Shown: positions 30,258 through 39,240 of the stretch, piece after piece
Layout: the number at the start of each line of letters is the position of its first letter
Position numbering within the stretch: position 1 is the stretch's first letter
Origin: Brasilonema angustatum HA4187-MV1
Lineage (GTDB): Bacteria; Cyanobacteriota; Cyanobacteriia; Cyanobacteriales; Nostocaceae
Length of the DNA: 64,000 bases
Reading direction: 5' to 3'
Assembly: GCA_019359695.1 (NCBI GenBank)
Contig: JAHHGV010000001.1
Span: 124,001 to 188,000 of the forward strand
Program-made: the position numbers and the translations under genes
Notes under the pieces: model-generated
Database searches by the model: none
What the model saw: only the letters and a program-made list of their open reading frames with translations
What the model was told of the DNA's origin: nothing

Positions 30258-30958
30258 ATGCTAGACTTTTTTAAATTCATGGAAATTTATATAGGACTAC
30301 TATAGCAACGGACATATTGGTTAGGACATCATATTTTGATCTCAAGGGAACAGGGAACCCTTAACAGGGAACAGAGAAATGTCCTAACAATTGTGGCGAC
30401 TGCTATATTTGATTTTTGCGAAGCTTCGTACACTTCAAGAGCCTTTTTTCCTGTTAAGGGTTATATTAAGCGTTAAGCGTTCCCTCCCTACGCAAACAAT
30501 TTCACCCTATGGCTAACGCCACGCCTTACGGCTATCGGGGAGAACCTGAGCCCTATGGCTAACGCCACGGCTGCGCCTAACGGGCACGGCCCCGTGCCGA
30601 ACGGTTCCGCTAGCCCCTAATACCATTTCACGAAATTCCTGATACAAATGATTGGTTTTTAATTCTTTCCCCCTACTCCCTGCCCCCTGCTCTCTGCTCC
30701 CTGCCCCCTGCTCCCCATTTGTATCAACCTTAAAGTGAAACGGTATAAGGGGGCGCTGGGCAAACGCGTTCCGCCAGATGCCTAGGTCGGGAAAGCCTTC
30801 ATTCGCACTGGTTTCACCAAATCAAACCGGATTCCTATAATTTTTTCTGGTTAACTAGAACTCATCGTTGTACAGCAGTTATCAGGTAGATTAGGACATC
30901 AACGAATGAGAAAATACGAAAACCACGAGACAATCACACGCCTGCTCCCTGCTTCCTG
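30258..30958. repeat. Repeat-rich spacer after the RNA polymerase operon
   Basis: No gene. It contains a 43-bp element (30505-30547) that is the exact inverse of 23503-23545; a related 38-bp element (30551-30588) that recurs exactly at 43891-43928; the STRR CTGCTCC/CTGCCCC (30669-30716) with further units at 30942-30960 that reach the next gene's stop codon; and CCTAGGTCGGGAAAGCCT (30781-30798), shared with the 3.2 and 23.4 kb repeats. Confidence 0.75.
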
Positions 30959-32647
30959 CTATAACTTAGTTGCACCAGTCTTATAGGTGATTAGTGCCAC
31001 TGCTACGTTGAACTGATTTACCACATCAAAAATCTTTTCATCCCGTTGTTCAATGGAAGTGTTGTCTAACAGTAGTTGTCCAACCTCCAGGTTAATTGAC
31101 TGTTTTTTTGAATCAGCAATTAGAGAATAAGCAGCTTGCTGTACTCGGTCATGTATAAATTTGTATTGAGGTAATTTAGAATTAGTATTTGATAATTGTT
31201 TCCGATCTTTACTAGAGATAGTTCCTGAGGAAATATTCTTATTGAAAAATAACTTATCATTATCAACTTCAAATATAACTAGCCCCTCAACTAAGGCAGC
31301 CCACAAATCACCAGCTGTATCTACTACAGACTTTTGATATAAAATGCTAAGAGTTTTTATATCAAAAGACTTCCCGATGCAAGCAGCTAGTTTCAAGACT
31401 TCTTGAGTATGTTTTGGTAAATTTTCTATTTTAAGTATCATACTTTGTATGACATCATCTGTTAAAGCTAATGCCTTGACTTTGGCAATATCACATTGCC
31501 AATGACCAACATCAAAATTAAATTGCATTAGCCCCTCATCGTACAAACCTTTAAGGAATCGACGAATAAAGAAGGGGTTGCCTTTAGTTTTTGCAAATAC
31601 CATTTGGTTGAGAGGAATAGCAAGCGCTTCTGAACAACACAGGATGTCAGCGATGAGACGATTTGAATTAGCCTGATTTAATGGCTGTAGATTAATAGTG
31701 TTAATTTTTATGTTTGTTTTTTTTAGTTCATTTTTTGTTAAAAATAGTGGATGTGTTCTTAAAATCTCATCATGACGGTAAGCACCAATGAAAAGTAAAC
31801 CCCCTTCGTTTTCATCCTGATTTATATGATTATTTAACGTAATATCACAGTGATTATTATTTTTTATAGTATCTGGATTCCCAGTCATTAATGATTTAAT
31901 TAATGTCAAATTAAGTGTATCTACCCATTGCAAATCATCGAGGAAGATAACTAAGGGATGGTCTTTTGTTGTAAATAATTTTAGAAAATTTTTCAGCAAT
32001 AAAATGAAGGTATCTTGGGGAGTAATACCAGAGAACTCAGGAACTAAGGGTTGCTTGCCAATAATGAGTTCCAGTTTAGGGATAACATCAATAATGATTT
32101 GAGCTTGTTCACCGAAGGCTGACAAAATCTTACTTTTCCACTGTTGAATTTCAGCATCAGTTTCACTTAGCAATTGTCCAATTAAGTCCTCAACAGCTTG
32201 TACCAATGCTGACAAGGGAATGTTACGTTGTAATATGTCACATTTCCCTTGGATAAAGTAACTACGCGGTTGCGCGATACGGGTAGCGTCAAGCCTCTGG
32301 CTTATTGTCCGTGTCATGCCTGACGAAGCGATCGCTTTGTGAACTTCTTTAACAACTGCTGTTTTGCCCACACCAGCGGCACCAGCTACTAAGATCATTT
32401 CAGTTGTTCCACTGCCTTTCACTCGCTCAAAAGCAGCCAGTAGAGTTTCAACTTCATGTTGGCGACCATAGAGTTTTTCAGAAATCAGAAAACAGTCTGA
32501 CATATCCTGCTTTTTTAACTCAAAGGGCACAAATTTTCCGATTTTTTGCGACTGTTGCAGGCAGATTTCTCGATCCTGCTTTGGTGTTTGGGCAATCTGA
32601 TAGCAATATTCAGGAGTTTTTATCATTTTTTTCAAGGTTTTTGGCAA
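30959..32647 (-). pseudogene. Truncated AAA ATPase module of a multidomain Ser/Thr-His kinase
   Basis: The 562-residue product matches the central AAA_16 module of the very large cyanobacterial proteins with an N-terminal Ser/Thr kinase and C-terminal GAF and histidine kinase domains. Seen: FLISEKLYGRQHEVETLLAA, Walker A GAAGVGKT (89-96), Walker B LVIFLDDLQW, and the later DEKIFDVVNQFN. The kinase is missing upstream: the first 45 residues look like the linker that normally follows it. Downstream the frame ends soon after DEKIFDVVNQ, where full-length homologues continue for hundreds of residues. The stop lies at the edge of a CTGCTCC-type STRR. Either a gene remnant or a stand-alone STAND-like ATPase; I favour a remnant. 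Confidence 0.65.
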
Positions 32648-33074
32648 TAGTATATTGATTGCAAAGTTGTAATAGTTCTTGAGAACTATTACCTTTACGC
32701 GGAGATAAGTAGGTCGGTGTTGAAAATTGTCGTTATGACAAGGCAGGAGGCAGAGGGCAGAAGGCAGAAGAGAAGAGCTTTTTGGGCAACTTTACTTTCC
32801 GTTACATACTTCGGTTTTTTTGCGCCGTTCTACTTATCAAGGCTTTGGTGCTTGCATAACAAAGCCTCAGAAAATTGATAACTTGTACGGAGCGGTAGAA
32901 ATAACTAAACAGTTAAAAATTGACAAAAAGCTGATTTGATAGGCATTCTACCCTGCCCCACGGCAAGGGCTTTGCCCTACAGTTCTCATACTTCCAGTTC
33001 GCTTTGCCTGATTACACCTAGTCAGTTTCAGCATAGCTGCCTGATCCCTACGTCACGAATTACCTGATTTAAAT
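32648..33074. other. Spacer with STRR
   Basis: Contains an AGGCAGA-type STRR (about 32740-32776) and otherwise AT-rich DNA without a supported gene. Confidence 0.4.
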
Positions 33075-33248
33075 TTATTATTCCCGGCGTGTCAGTGATA
33101 TACGTACATATAAGGTGAAAACTCTTCACACTGAACAAGTACTTACGACAGAAAAAGAAGGTTATTATTCCCGGCGTGTCAGTACACGTACAGGAAAATC
33201 TGTAGAAATTATTAAAATTGAATAAGTACTTACCCCAGAAAAAGTCTT
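33075..33248 (+). repeat. Two tandem 87-bp repeats, in-frame remnant
   Basis: Copies at 33075-33161 and 33162-33248 share TATTATTCCCGGCGTGTCAG at their start and AAGTACTTAC..CAGAAAAAG near their end, with diverged middles. The period of 87 bp equals 29 codons, and a plus-strand frame stays open across most of both copies (YYSRRVS repeated, ending SVEIIKIE) but has no start codon. It looks like the remnant of a repeat-containing gene. Confidence 0.6.
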
Positions 33249-33254
33249 ATCTTT

Positions 33255-34889
33255 TTACCTTTGACTCTTGACTCTAACTTCCGTCGGCTGGTACTGCGAA
33301 CCAAGTTTATTAGCACAAAAACCAACATCACGTACTTGATTTGGCTCAATTATCCGTCCCCACTCTAGTGGAGTGACAGCATATTGTGTTGCTCCTTGAG
33401 GTTTAAAGTTACCGTTCCAAGAGTTATTAATAGCAGCCTGTTTCATATCAAATGTCATTTGCCAATTGTTAACCTTCGTATTCCCCTGATTTATGATTTT
33501 GAAGCTAACACAAAATCCTGTTTGCCAATTTGCATAGATGTCAGAAGTTACTGTTAGTTGAGAATAAAAGATACGGTAAACAGGAGATAGGTGATTTTGT
33601 GATGGGGAGATAGGGTGAAGAATCCTTGCTGTGTCCTCTTCGACTTGCACGGGTGCTACTTGCGAAAAACTAACTGGCAGGATTTGGGAGAGTAGCTGCT
33701 GCTTAGGTATATCAACATTTTGCCAATCATCTAATAAAATACCGCCTGTATCTGAACTATTAGGATTCAAACTCCAATAAGCAAAACTTAATTGTTTCTG
33801 TTTAATATATTGCACAAATTCGTTCTGCCAAATTCCTTCTTTAGAAGTTGTATCCACTTGCTTTCCACCAAATTCACCAATAAAAATAGGTGCCAGATTT
33901 TGACTAGAAATATAATGAAATCCTATTTGCCAACGATTGATGAGATCTTTAGGAAATTTTGGATCAGAAAACCAAGGCTGATCTGCAACTCCAGGACCGT
34001 ATTCATGAGGTGAATAGACAAGCTTGTTACGACGAGATAAACGTACTGGGTAGCGCTTCACTCCTTCTAAATTACCACCGTGCCAATGCTTAAGCAGCTT
34101 TTGTGTAGGAACGTTCTTTTCTACTCCTTCCACAACAATCAACCAGTTAGGATTAACCTCAAGAATCGCATTTCCAGCCCTTTCTGCTGCGAGTCGCCAG
34201 TCTGTCGCTATATCGTCAGTACCCCAGCTTGCTTTTCCGTGAGGTTCGTTTTTGAGATCTGCACCAATAACGTTGGTTTGATTCTTGTATCTATTGGCTA
34301 ACATTGTCCAGGTATTAATCCAGTCTGCTTCTGTAAAGTTGTCTTCATACCATAATTCGGCAATCCGCTTATCACTCAAACAGTGACTATCAAGTAGAAC
34401 CAGTAACCCTTGACGTTCTGCTTCCTGAATAATTAAGTCCATCACCTGTATTGGCGTTTTTCCTTCAAATTCTTTATTGCTACCAATACTGAAATCAATA
34501 CCGCTAATATTAGGCGACAATAACGCTTGTAGAGAATAAGGTAAGCGAATCAAGTTATACCCAAATGTCCTAATTTGTGCCAGTATCTCCTTATAATCTC
34601 GCTTCCATAGCCCGTGTGGTACATGAGTTTCTGTTTCCATGCCAAACCAGTTAACACCTCTTAACAAGACTTGCCGACCTTTGGCATCAATAATTTTTGC
34701 GCCACGAGTTGAAAGTGGTAATTCCATAATCATTTCACTATTTATCTGGTTTACCTGGCTTTGAGCAGGCAGGTTGCTGATTTCATGTGTAAGAAAAAAA
34801 ACTACCGTTACTGAGAAAATGAGTAAATGGTGATGAAATTTTAAATTTTTCTGGAAAAATTTCCGTTTAATCGTATAAAAAAATTGCAT
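33255..34889 (-). CDS. Secreted GH5 endoglucanase with C-terminal CBM2
   Basis: Family 5 cellulase that hydrolyses beta-1,4-glucan by a retaining mechanism. The 544-residue protein has a signal segment (about 20-44), the GH5 barrel (about 60-380) with LRGVNWFGMET, the acid/base in DLKNEPHG (E205), PHEYGPG and the nucleophile in FIGEFGG (E329). After a linker the C-terminus (about 435-544) is a CBM2-type cellulose-binding module (WQTGFCVSFKIINQGNT, NNWQMTFDM, SWNGNF) with two cysteines near its ends. Catalytic residues are intact. It stands alone, facing away from hisD, but may act on the cellulose made by the locus at 3-15 kb. Confidence 0.92.
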   Translation of the reverse strand: MQFFYTIKRKFFQKNLKFHHHLLIFSVTVVFFLTHEISNLPAQSQVNQINSEMIMELPLSTRGAKIIDAKGRQVLLRGVNWFGMETETHVPHGLWKRDYKEILAQIRTFGYNLIRLPYSLQALLSPNISGIDFSIGSNKEFEGKTPIQVMDLIIQEAERQGLLVLLDSHCLSDKRIAELWYEDNFTEADWINTWTMLANRYKNQTNVIGADLKNEPHGKASWGTDDIATDWRLAAERAGNAILEVNPNWLIVVEGVEKNVPTQKLLKHWHGGNLEGVKRYPVRLSRRNKLVYSPHEYGPGVADQPWFSDPKFPKDLINRWQIGFHYISSQNLAPIFIGEFGGKQVDTTSKEGIWQNEFVQYIKQKQLSFAYWSLNPNSSDTGGILLDDWQNVDIPKQQLLSQILPVSFSQVAPVQVEEDTARILHPISPSQNHLSPVYRIFYSQLTVTSDIYANWQTGFCVSFKIINQGNTKVNNWQMTFDMKQAAINNSWNGNFKPQGATQYAVTPLEWGRIIEPNQVRDVGFCANKLGSQYQPTEVRVKSQR

Positions 34890-35646
34890 ACTTCTCGTAC
34901 CCTTACTTAACTGACAAAAATATTTTTAAACAAGCGTGAGGACAGACAGCCTTTAAGCATATATCCTTGAATCAAACAACTCTGTTTTGTCTACATTTTC
35001 ATGAAAGCCTAGTCCTCCCGCTTGTTGTTAACTATGTAAATGTGCTAAGATAAGAGATTATGCTAGAAGTTATTAATTTAAAATCCTTGTTAAAATTTCC
35101 TAACTTTAGTTAAGGAAGGGTTATGATGAGTGAACACTGTCAATGTAGTTCCTCCCAAAGAGAAATTTATTCCTCTCAATAGGGTAATGTGAACGGTTAG
35201 GGTTCAAAAGTTAACATACAGTAATTAAGTACATCAATTAAGCACATCGCTTCTGTAAATATGTTGAGAAATTAAGTAAAAATAGCCAAAAATCATAATC
35301 AGTTTCTACTTATACTCAAAAAGGGGAGTGGATGAAGAAGTATATAGTTGACCTACTGTAAACCTTGGGAGTAAAAGTCACCAAGAGACTGGGAACTAGG
35401 ATCCCTACTCGCTGGTACTAATAGCAAATTAGGCTCTCCCGGTGTTAAGTTAAGACAAAGGCAAGTAAAAATATCCTCGTTTTGTTGCCTTCTTCAGATA
35501 AACCATGTGCCCAAAGCCATGGAAGTATCAAAAAAATCCAGGTTAAGCTAGAGAAGAGAGTTAGGATTAGCTTTACACCCTTTGAGGTAAAGAGCAAAAC
35601 TCATTCTCAGGTAGGAATTTTCTCAAATTGGCATTGTCCTTACTCC
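34890..35646. other. Spacer between GH5 and hisD genes, possible IS630 trace
   Basis: No intact gene. At 35332 an AAGGGGAGTGG site precedes ATG and MKKYIVDLL then stop; a second frame segment (TLGVKVTKRLGTRIPTRWY) follows. MKKYIVDL resembles the first residues of IS630-type transposases, so a decayed element is possible. The rest is AT-rich and must hold the promoters of the two divergent genes. Confidence 0.3.
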
Positions 35647-36948
35647 ATGCTGCGAATCATTACTCAGCAGGCAGACGTTAGAGCAGAACTACAACGGATC
35701 TGCGATCGCACCCATGATGAACAGGTACTTCACAAAGAAGCAACAGTGCGGGAAGTGTTGCAGGCAGTGAAGCGCCAAGGCGATAACGCTGTACTGCATT
35801 ACACCGCCGAATTCGATAAGCAAACCCTCAAGCCAGATGAACTGCGCGTGACAGGCTCAGAACTGGATGCAGCCTACCAACAGGTATCAAAGGAATTGCT
35901 CCAGGCAATCAGGCTTGCTTGCCGCCAAATCGATACATTTCACCGCCAGCGAGTCCCCAAAAGTTGGGTACAATTTGGCGATGATGAGATCGTGTTGGGC
36001 AAGCGCTACACACCAGTAGATAAAGCAGGGTTATATGTACCAGGTGGTCGTGCCGCCTATCCAAGTACGGTATTGATGAATGCAATTCCGGCAAAGGTGG
36101 CTGGTGTGCCACGTGTGGCAATGGTCACACCACCAGGACCAGACAAAGCAGTTAACCCAGCAGTGCTGGTAGCAGCACAAGAAGCTGGAGTACAAGAAAT
36201 TTATCGCGTCGGAGGCGCGCAGGCGATCGCCGCTTTAGCCTATGGTACAGAAACGATTCCTAAAGTTAATGTGATCACAGGACCAGGTAATATTTATGTC
36301 ACTTTGGCGAAAAAACTCGTCTATGGTACAGTAGGCATCGATTCCTTAGCAGGACCTAGCGAAGTCCTCATTATTGCCGATGAATCCGCAAATCCTGTAC
36401 ACGTTGCCGCTGATTTGTTAGCGCAGGCAGAACATGATCCGATGGCAGCAGCAATTTTGCTAACCACGGATACAGCTTTGGCAAAGAATGTAAAAGTGGC
36501 GGTGGAAAGACAACTTGTGGATCACCCAAGGCGCTTGCTCACAGAAAAGGCGATCGCTCATTACGGTTTAATAGTGATTGTAGAATCCTTGGAAGCCGCA
36601 GCGGAACTCTCAAACGAATTTGCTCCCGAACACCTAGAGTTGGAAGTAGAAGATCCTTGGAAGTTACTACCATTGATTCGGAATGCGGGTGCTATTTTCT
36701 TGGGGTATTCCACACCAGAAGCCGTAGGAGATTATTTAGCTGGACCTAACCACACCTTACCAACTTCTGGTGCTGCTCGTTACGCCTCAGCATTGGGAGT
36801 CGAAACTTTCATGAAACACTCTAGTATTATTCAATACTCTGAGACCGCACTGGAAAAAGTCGCTGGTGCAATTGATGTACTGGCAACAGCTGAAGGCTTA
36901 CCTTCTCATGCTGATTCTGTCAGACGTCGAGTCCAAAAGCAAGAGTAA
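35647..36948 (+). CDS. hisD: Histidinol dehydrogenase
   Basis: Catalyses the last two steps of histidine synthesis, L-histidinol to histidine, with zinc and NAD. The protein contains YVPGGRAAYPSTVLMNAIPA, VITGPGNIYVTLAKK, GIDSLAGPSEVLIIAD, LLAQAEHDP and APEHLEL, all conserved in the family. The open frame extends upstream to 35482, but the extra 55 residues are unlike the family; the ATG at 35647 (MLRIITQQADVRAEL) gives 433 residues, the usual size. No other his gene is nearby, as is common in cyanobacteria. Confidence 0.95.
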   Translation: MLRIITQQADVRAELQRICDRTHDEQVLHKEATVREVLQAVKRQGDNAVLHYTAEFDKQTLKPDELRVTGSELDAAYQQVSKELLQAIRLACRQIDTFHRQRVPKSWVQFGDDEIVLGKRYTPVDKAGLYVPGGRAAYPSTVLMNAIPAKVAGVPRVAMVTPPGPDKAVNPAVLVAAQEAGVQEIYRVGGAQAIAALAYGTETIPKVNVITGPGNIYVTLAKKLVYGTVGIDSLAGPSEVLIIADESANPVHVAADLLAQAEHDPMAAAILLTTDTALAKNVKVAVERQLVDHPRRLLTEKAIAHYGLIVIVESLEAAAELSNEFAPEHLELEVEDPWKLLPLIRNAGAIFLGYSTPEAVGDYLAGPNHTLPTSGAARYASALGVETFMKHSSIIQYSETALEKVAGAIDVLATAEGLPSHADSVRRRVQKQE

Positions 36949-37787
36949 TTTTGAATTTGAATTATTAATTTTTTCCTTAGAAATTACGCCAAACTCAGCC
37001 TATGGGTTAATTTTTAAAGTTTAAGGCTATACAAAATTATATCCAGAGCTTGGATTTAGTGAGTATAGCCATTAACTTATTTCACCGTTCGTATACGTTT
37101 GTAGTCTTAATTCAAAGTTTTAAAACTACAGGGATAAACGGCAATCCACGCCAGTCGCCTCAACGGGGGGGGGAACCCTCCGAAGCTTTGAGCCTCGCTC
37201 CGCGTAGACGCGTAGCGGCTTCTCGTAAGAGTGGAGCTATCGCTTACGGAGGAAACCTCCGCTCAAACTTCTCTCCGCACGGTGCTGGCTCCACTATCCC
37301 ATCCATAAAGTTTGGGATTACTTTAACTCGATTAAGCCTATGGATTCAACTATTCTAAGTTGTCTTGGCTAAAAAAATGGATAAAGTACTGCTTACCATC
37401 CGATTTGACGGCGGCTTTATCTGATTTAAGCATATCAGATTTTTACAAACACTACCTAAAAATGGATAGTAATGTCTACATTGTTATAGATTTTAACTTA
37501 CAGTTTCTCACCCCTTACTTATAAGGCTATCCACTACTCGGATCTTTCTCAACATTTGTCAGAAGAATCACTCATGAACAATCTAACCGTTATACCTTCG
37601 TAAGCAATTTTGAATAAAAATGGGGATTTCGGCACGAAAGGTAAAGGGCGATTTGTCAAGCAAGCCTGAAAAGTCCATCTTCATCAGCCATATAAAATTA
37701 TAGTTTTAAAATTGTTAAGAAAGATATAATTGACAGATAGTCGGGGAAAGTCAAGTAATAAAGTCTACTCTTGTGGAGAGGACATCG
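36949..37787. other. Spacer with repeat and hairpin
   Basis: Contains the 87-bp repeat listed next and a hairpin ATCTGAT / ATCAGAT (37419-37440) followed by a T run. The ORF at 37050-37358 crosses the repeat and is not supported. Remaining sequence is AT-rich. Confidence 0.5.
37187..37273 (+). repeat. 87-bp repeat, copy A of an inverted pair
   Basis: Starts TTTGAGCCTCGCTCCGCG and ends CCGCTCAAACTTCTC. It is identical, in reverse complement, to 43798-43884. Internal palindromes include GGAGG-TTTC-type and TAGACGCGTA segments. Confidence 0.9.
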
Positions 37788-38210
37788 GTGCTAAAGACTA
37801 TTTTGGTTGCTCTGGATGATTCGGAACTTGCAGACAGAGTCATTCAGACTCTACAAGAAGTGGTCATGGTAAAAGACAGCAAAGTTATTCTCTGCCATGT
37901 GTTTTCTCCATCCGAATCGGAGATGGAACTACCCGCTGATCGTCCTCAGCCAGAGTCATCAACATTTTCTTATTTTCATATTGAAAAACAGCTCCAATCT
38001 TACCAGACACTATTACCAGTTGAAAGCAATGTAGAACTTGTCACTGGTAACCCACCAGAAGAGATTATTCGTCTTGCAAATATTTATAAAGCTGATTTAA
38101 TTATCATTGGCAGTCGCGGGTTAACTGGTATGAACCGAATTGTCCAGGGTTCTGTGAGTTCTCAAGTGGTGGAAGATGCCAATTGCTCTGTGTTGGTAGT
38201 CAAGCCATGA
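37788..38210 (+). CDS. Universal stress protein, UspA family
   Basis: Small alpha/beta nucleotide-binding protein of stress responses. The sequence starts LKTILVALDDSELADRVIQ and contains the ATP-binding motif GSRGLTGMNRIVQGS (G-x2-G-x9-G-S), so it belongs to the ATP-binding subtype. I choose GTG at 37788 (140 aa) because GGAGAGG lies six bases upstream and the family usually begins here; the frame also allows GTG at 37773. Single-domain; the target process is unknown. Confidence 0.88.
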   Translation: MLKTILVALDDSELADRVIQTLQEVVMVKDSKVILCHVFSPSESEMELPADRPQPESSTFSYFHIEKQLQSYQTLLPVESNVELVTGNPPEEIIRLANIYKADLIIIGSRGLTGMNRIVQGSVSSQVVEDANCSVLVVKP

Positions 38211-38254
38211 TGATAGGTCATTTCTCCCACCTTTTTGCTCATTTTTAAGACCAG

Positions 38255-38716
38255 ATGGCAAACCCAAGTGCTCATACGCTTGACATGGAAATTGTTGAAA
38301 TGACAATCGAACACTATGATGCTGTGCTTGAGTTGATGAGGCAAACTCCCGGTGTTAGCGTTCGTGCAGCCGATTCTATAGAGGCTACTGCTCGTTATTT
38401 AGCACGTAATCCAGGGTTAAGTTTCATAGCCCTTGATCAACGTGAAGTAATTGCGTGTGCTATGTGCGGGCATGACGGTAGACGTGGTTACCTACAGCAT
38501 GTCATTGTCCTTCCCAGTTATCGCAAGCGTGGAATTGCTTCTGAACTCGTTGAACGCTGTTTGTCAAAACTTGAGTCCATTGGTATTTTCAAGACTCATA
38601 TTGATGTGTTTATTGATAATAACCTTGCTAATCAATATTGGGTCAAACATGGCTGGCTCAAGCGTAATGACATCAATCGCTATTCCTTCAACCGGAGTCC
38701 AGATGTAAATGCTTAG
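38255..38716 (+). CDS. GNAT family N-acetyltransferase
   Basis: Acetyl-CoA dependent acyltransferase of unknown substrate. The 153-residue protein shows the acetyl-CoA loop YRKRGIASELVERC after the beta-4 strand LQHVIVLPS, and a C-terminal NQYWVKHGWLKR typical of motif B. The ATG at 38255 is taken; ATG at 38285 (MEIVEMTIEHYD) is an alternative because the first ten residues are not conserved-looking. It lies 45 bp after the stress protein gene on the same strand and may be co-transcribed. Confidence 0.85.
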   Translation: MANPSAHTLDMEIVEMTIEHYDAVLELMRQTPGVSVRAADSIEATARYLARNPGLSFIALDQREVIACAMCGHDGRRGYLQHVIVLPSYRKRGIASELVERCLSKLESIGIFKTHIDVFIDNNLANQYWVKHGWLKRNDINRYSFNRSPDVNA

Positions 38717-38739
38717 CTTGCCATGCTTCAGTGATAGAG

Positions 38740-39240
38740 TCAATTGCATTTTAACAGTATATTTTTTTCAGCTTGAGCAACAGCGAGCGTTACCATTCCA
38801 GGTAGCCCCTCTAAACTAAAAATTTGTTTAGGAACGAGTAATCTTACCCCTAATCCTAGGCTAATCTCCTTATTCTGGGAAGACTCAACAAAGGTGAAGT
38901 CAGAGGCTGCACACAAAGCAGCCGCCTCCGCCACGCTACAGGTTCCTACTTTTTTTCCAACTCCTTGAGATGGGTTAGGGACAGAAATTTTGCCTAGAAC
39001 ATCACAGGGAAAGGTTTTTAAAGGCAAATTGTGCTGTTGGCAAAATTCCACTAAACCCGTTTCTTGAGACTTAGTATCAATAGTTCCAAAACCTGCGATC
39101 GCACTTTTTGCCAGTTGATTTTTTTGAAAAATTTCCTCAATAGCCTCCTCAATCAACTGTCGTGAAGTTCCCTTAGTGCATCCTATTCCCACCCACAGAA
39201 CCAGGTGGTTGCTTGCTAGTTTGTTGATGATCTCTCTCAT
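38740..39240 (-). CDS. Cobalamin biosynthesis protein, CobE / CbiG C-terminal type
   Basis: The 166-residue protein corresponds to the C-terminal domain of CbiG (CobE fold), involved in corrin ring modification. Motifs: LWVGIGCTKGTSRQLIEEAI, GFGTIDTKSQETGL, VGTCSVAEAAAL. In anaerobic-type pathways CbiG opens the lactone of the precorrin ring; stand-alone CobE-like proteins occur widely in cyanobacteria. The 5' end overlaps the end of the upstream gene by 68 bp; no good Shine-Dalgarno is seen, and a start further inside (GTG within LWVG) cannot be excluded. No other cobalamin gene is in the window. Confidence 0.82.
   Translation of the reverse strand: MREIINKLASNHLVLWVGIGCTKGTSRQLIEEAIEEIFQKNQLAKSAIAGFGTIDTKSQETGLVEFCQQHNLPLKTFPCDVLGKISVPNPSQGVGKKVGTCSVAEAAALCAASDFTFVESSQNKEISLGLGVRLLVPKQIFSLEGLPGMVTLAVAQAEKNILLKCN

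Noticed and set aside
33075-33248. CRISPR-like direct repeats
   Set aside because: Only two copies, 87 bp apart in tandem, with diverged middles; no repeat-spacer pattern and no cas genes.
35482-35646. N-terminal extension of hisD
   Set aside because: The 55 residues are unlike any HisD N-terminus; the ATG at 35647 gives the normal length.
37050-37358. 102-residue plus-strand ORF
   Set aside because: Most of it is the 87-bp inverted repeat; composition follows the repeat.
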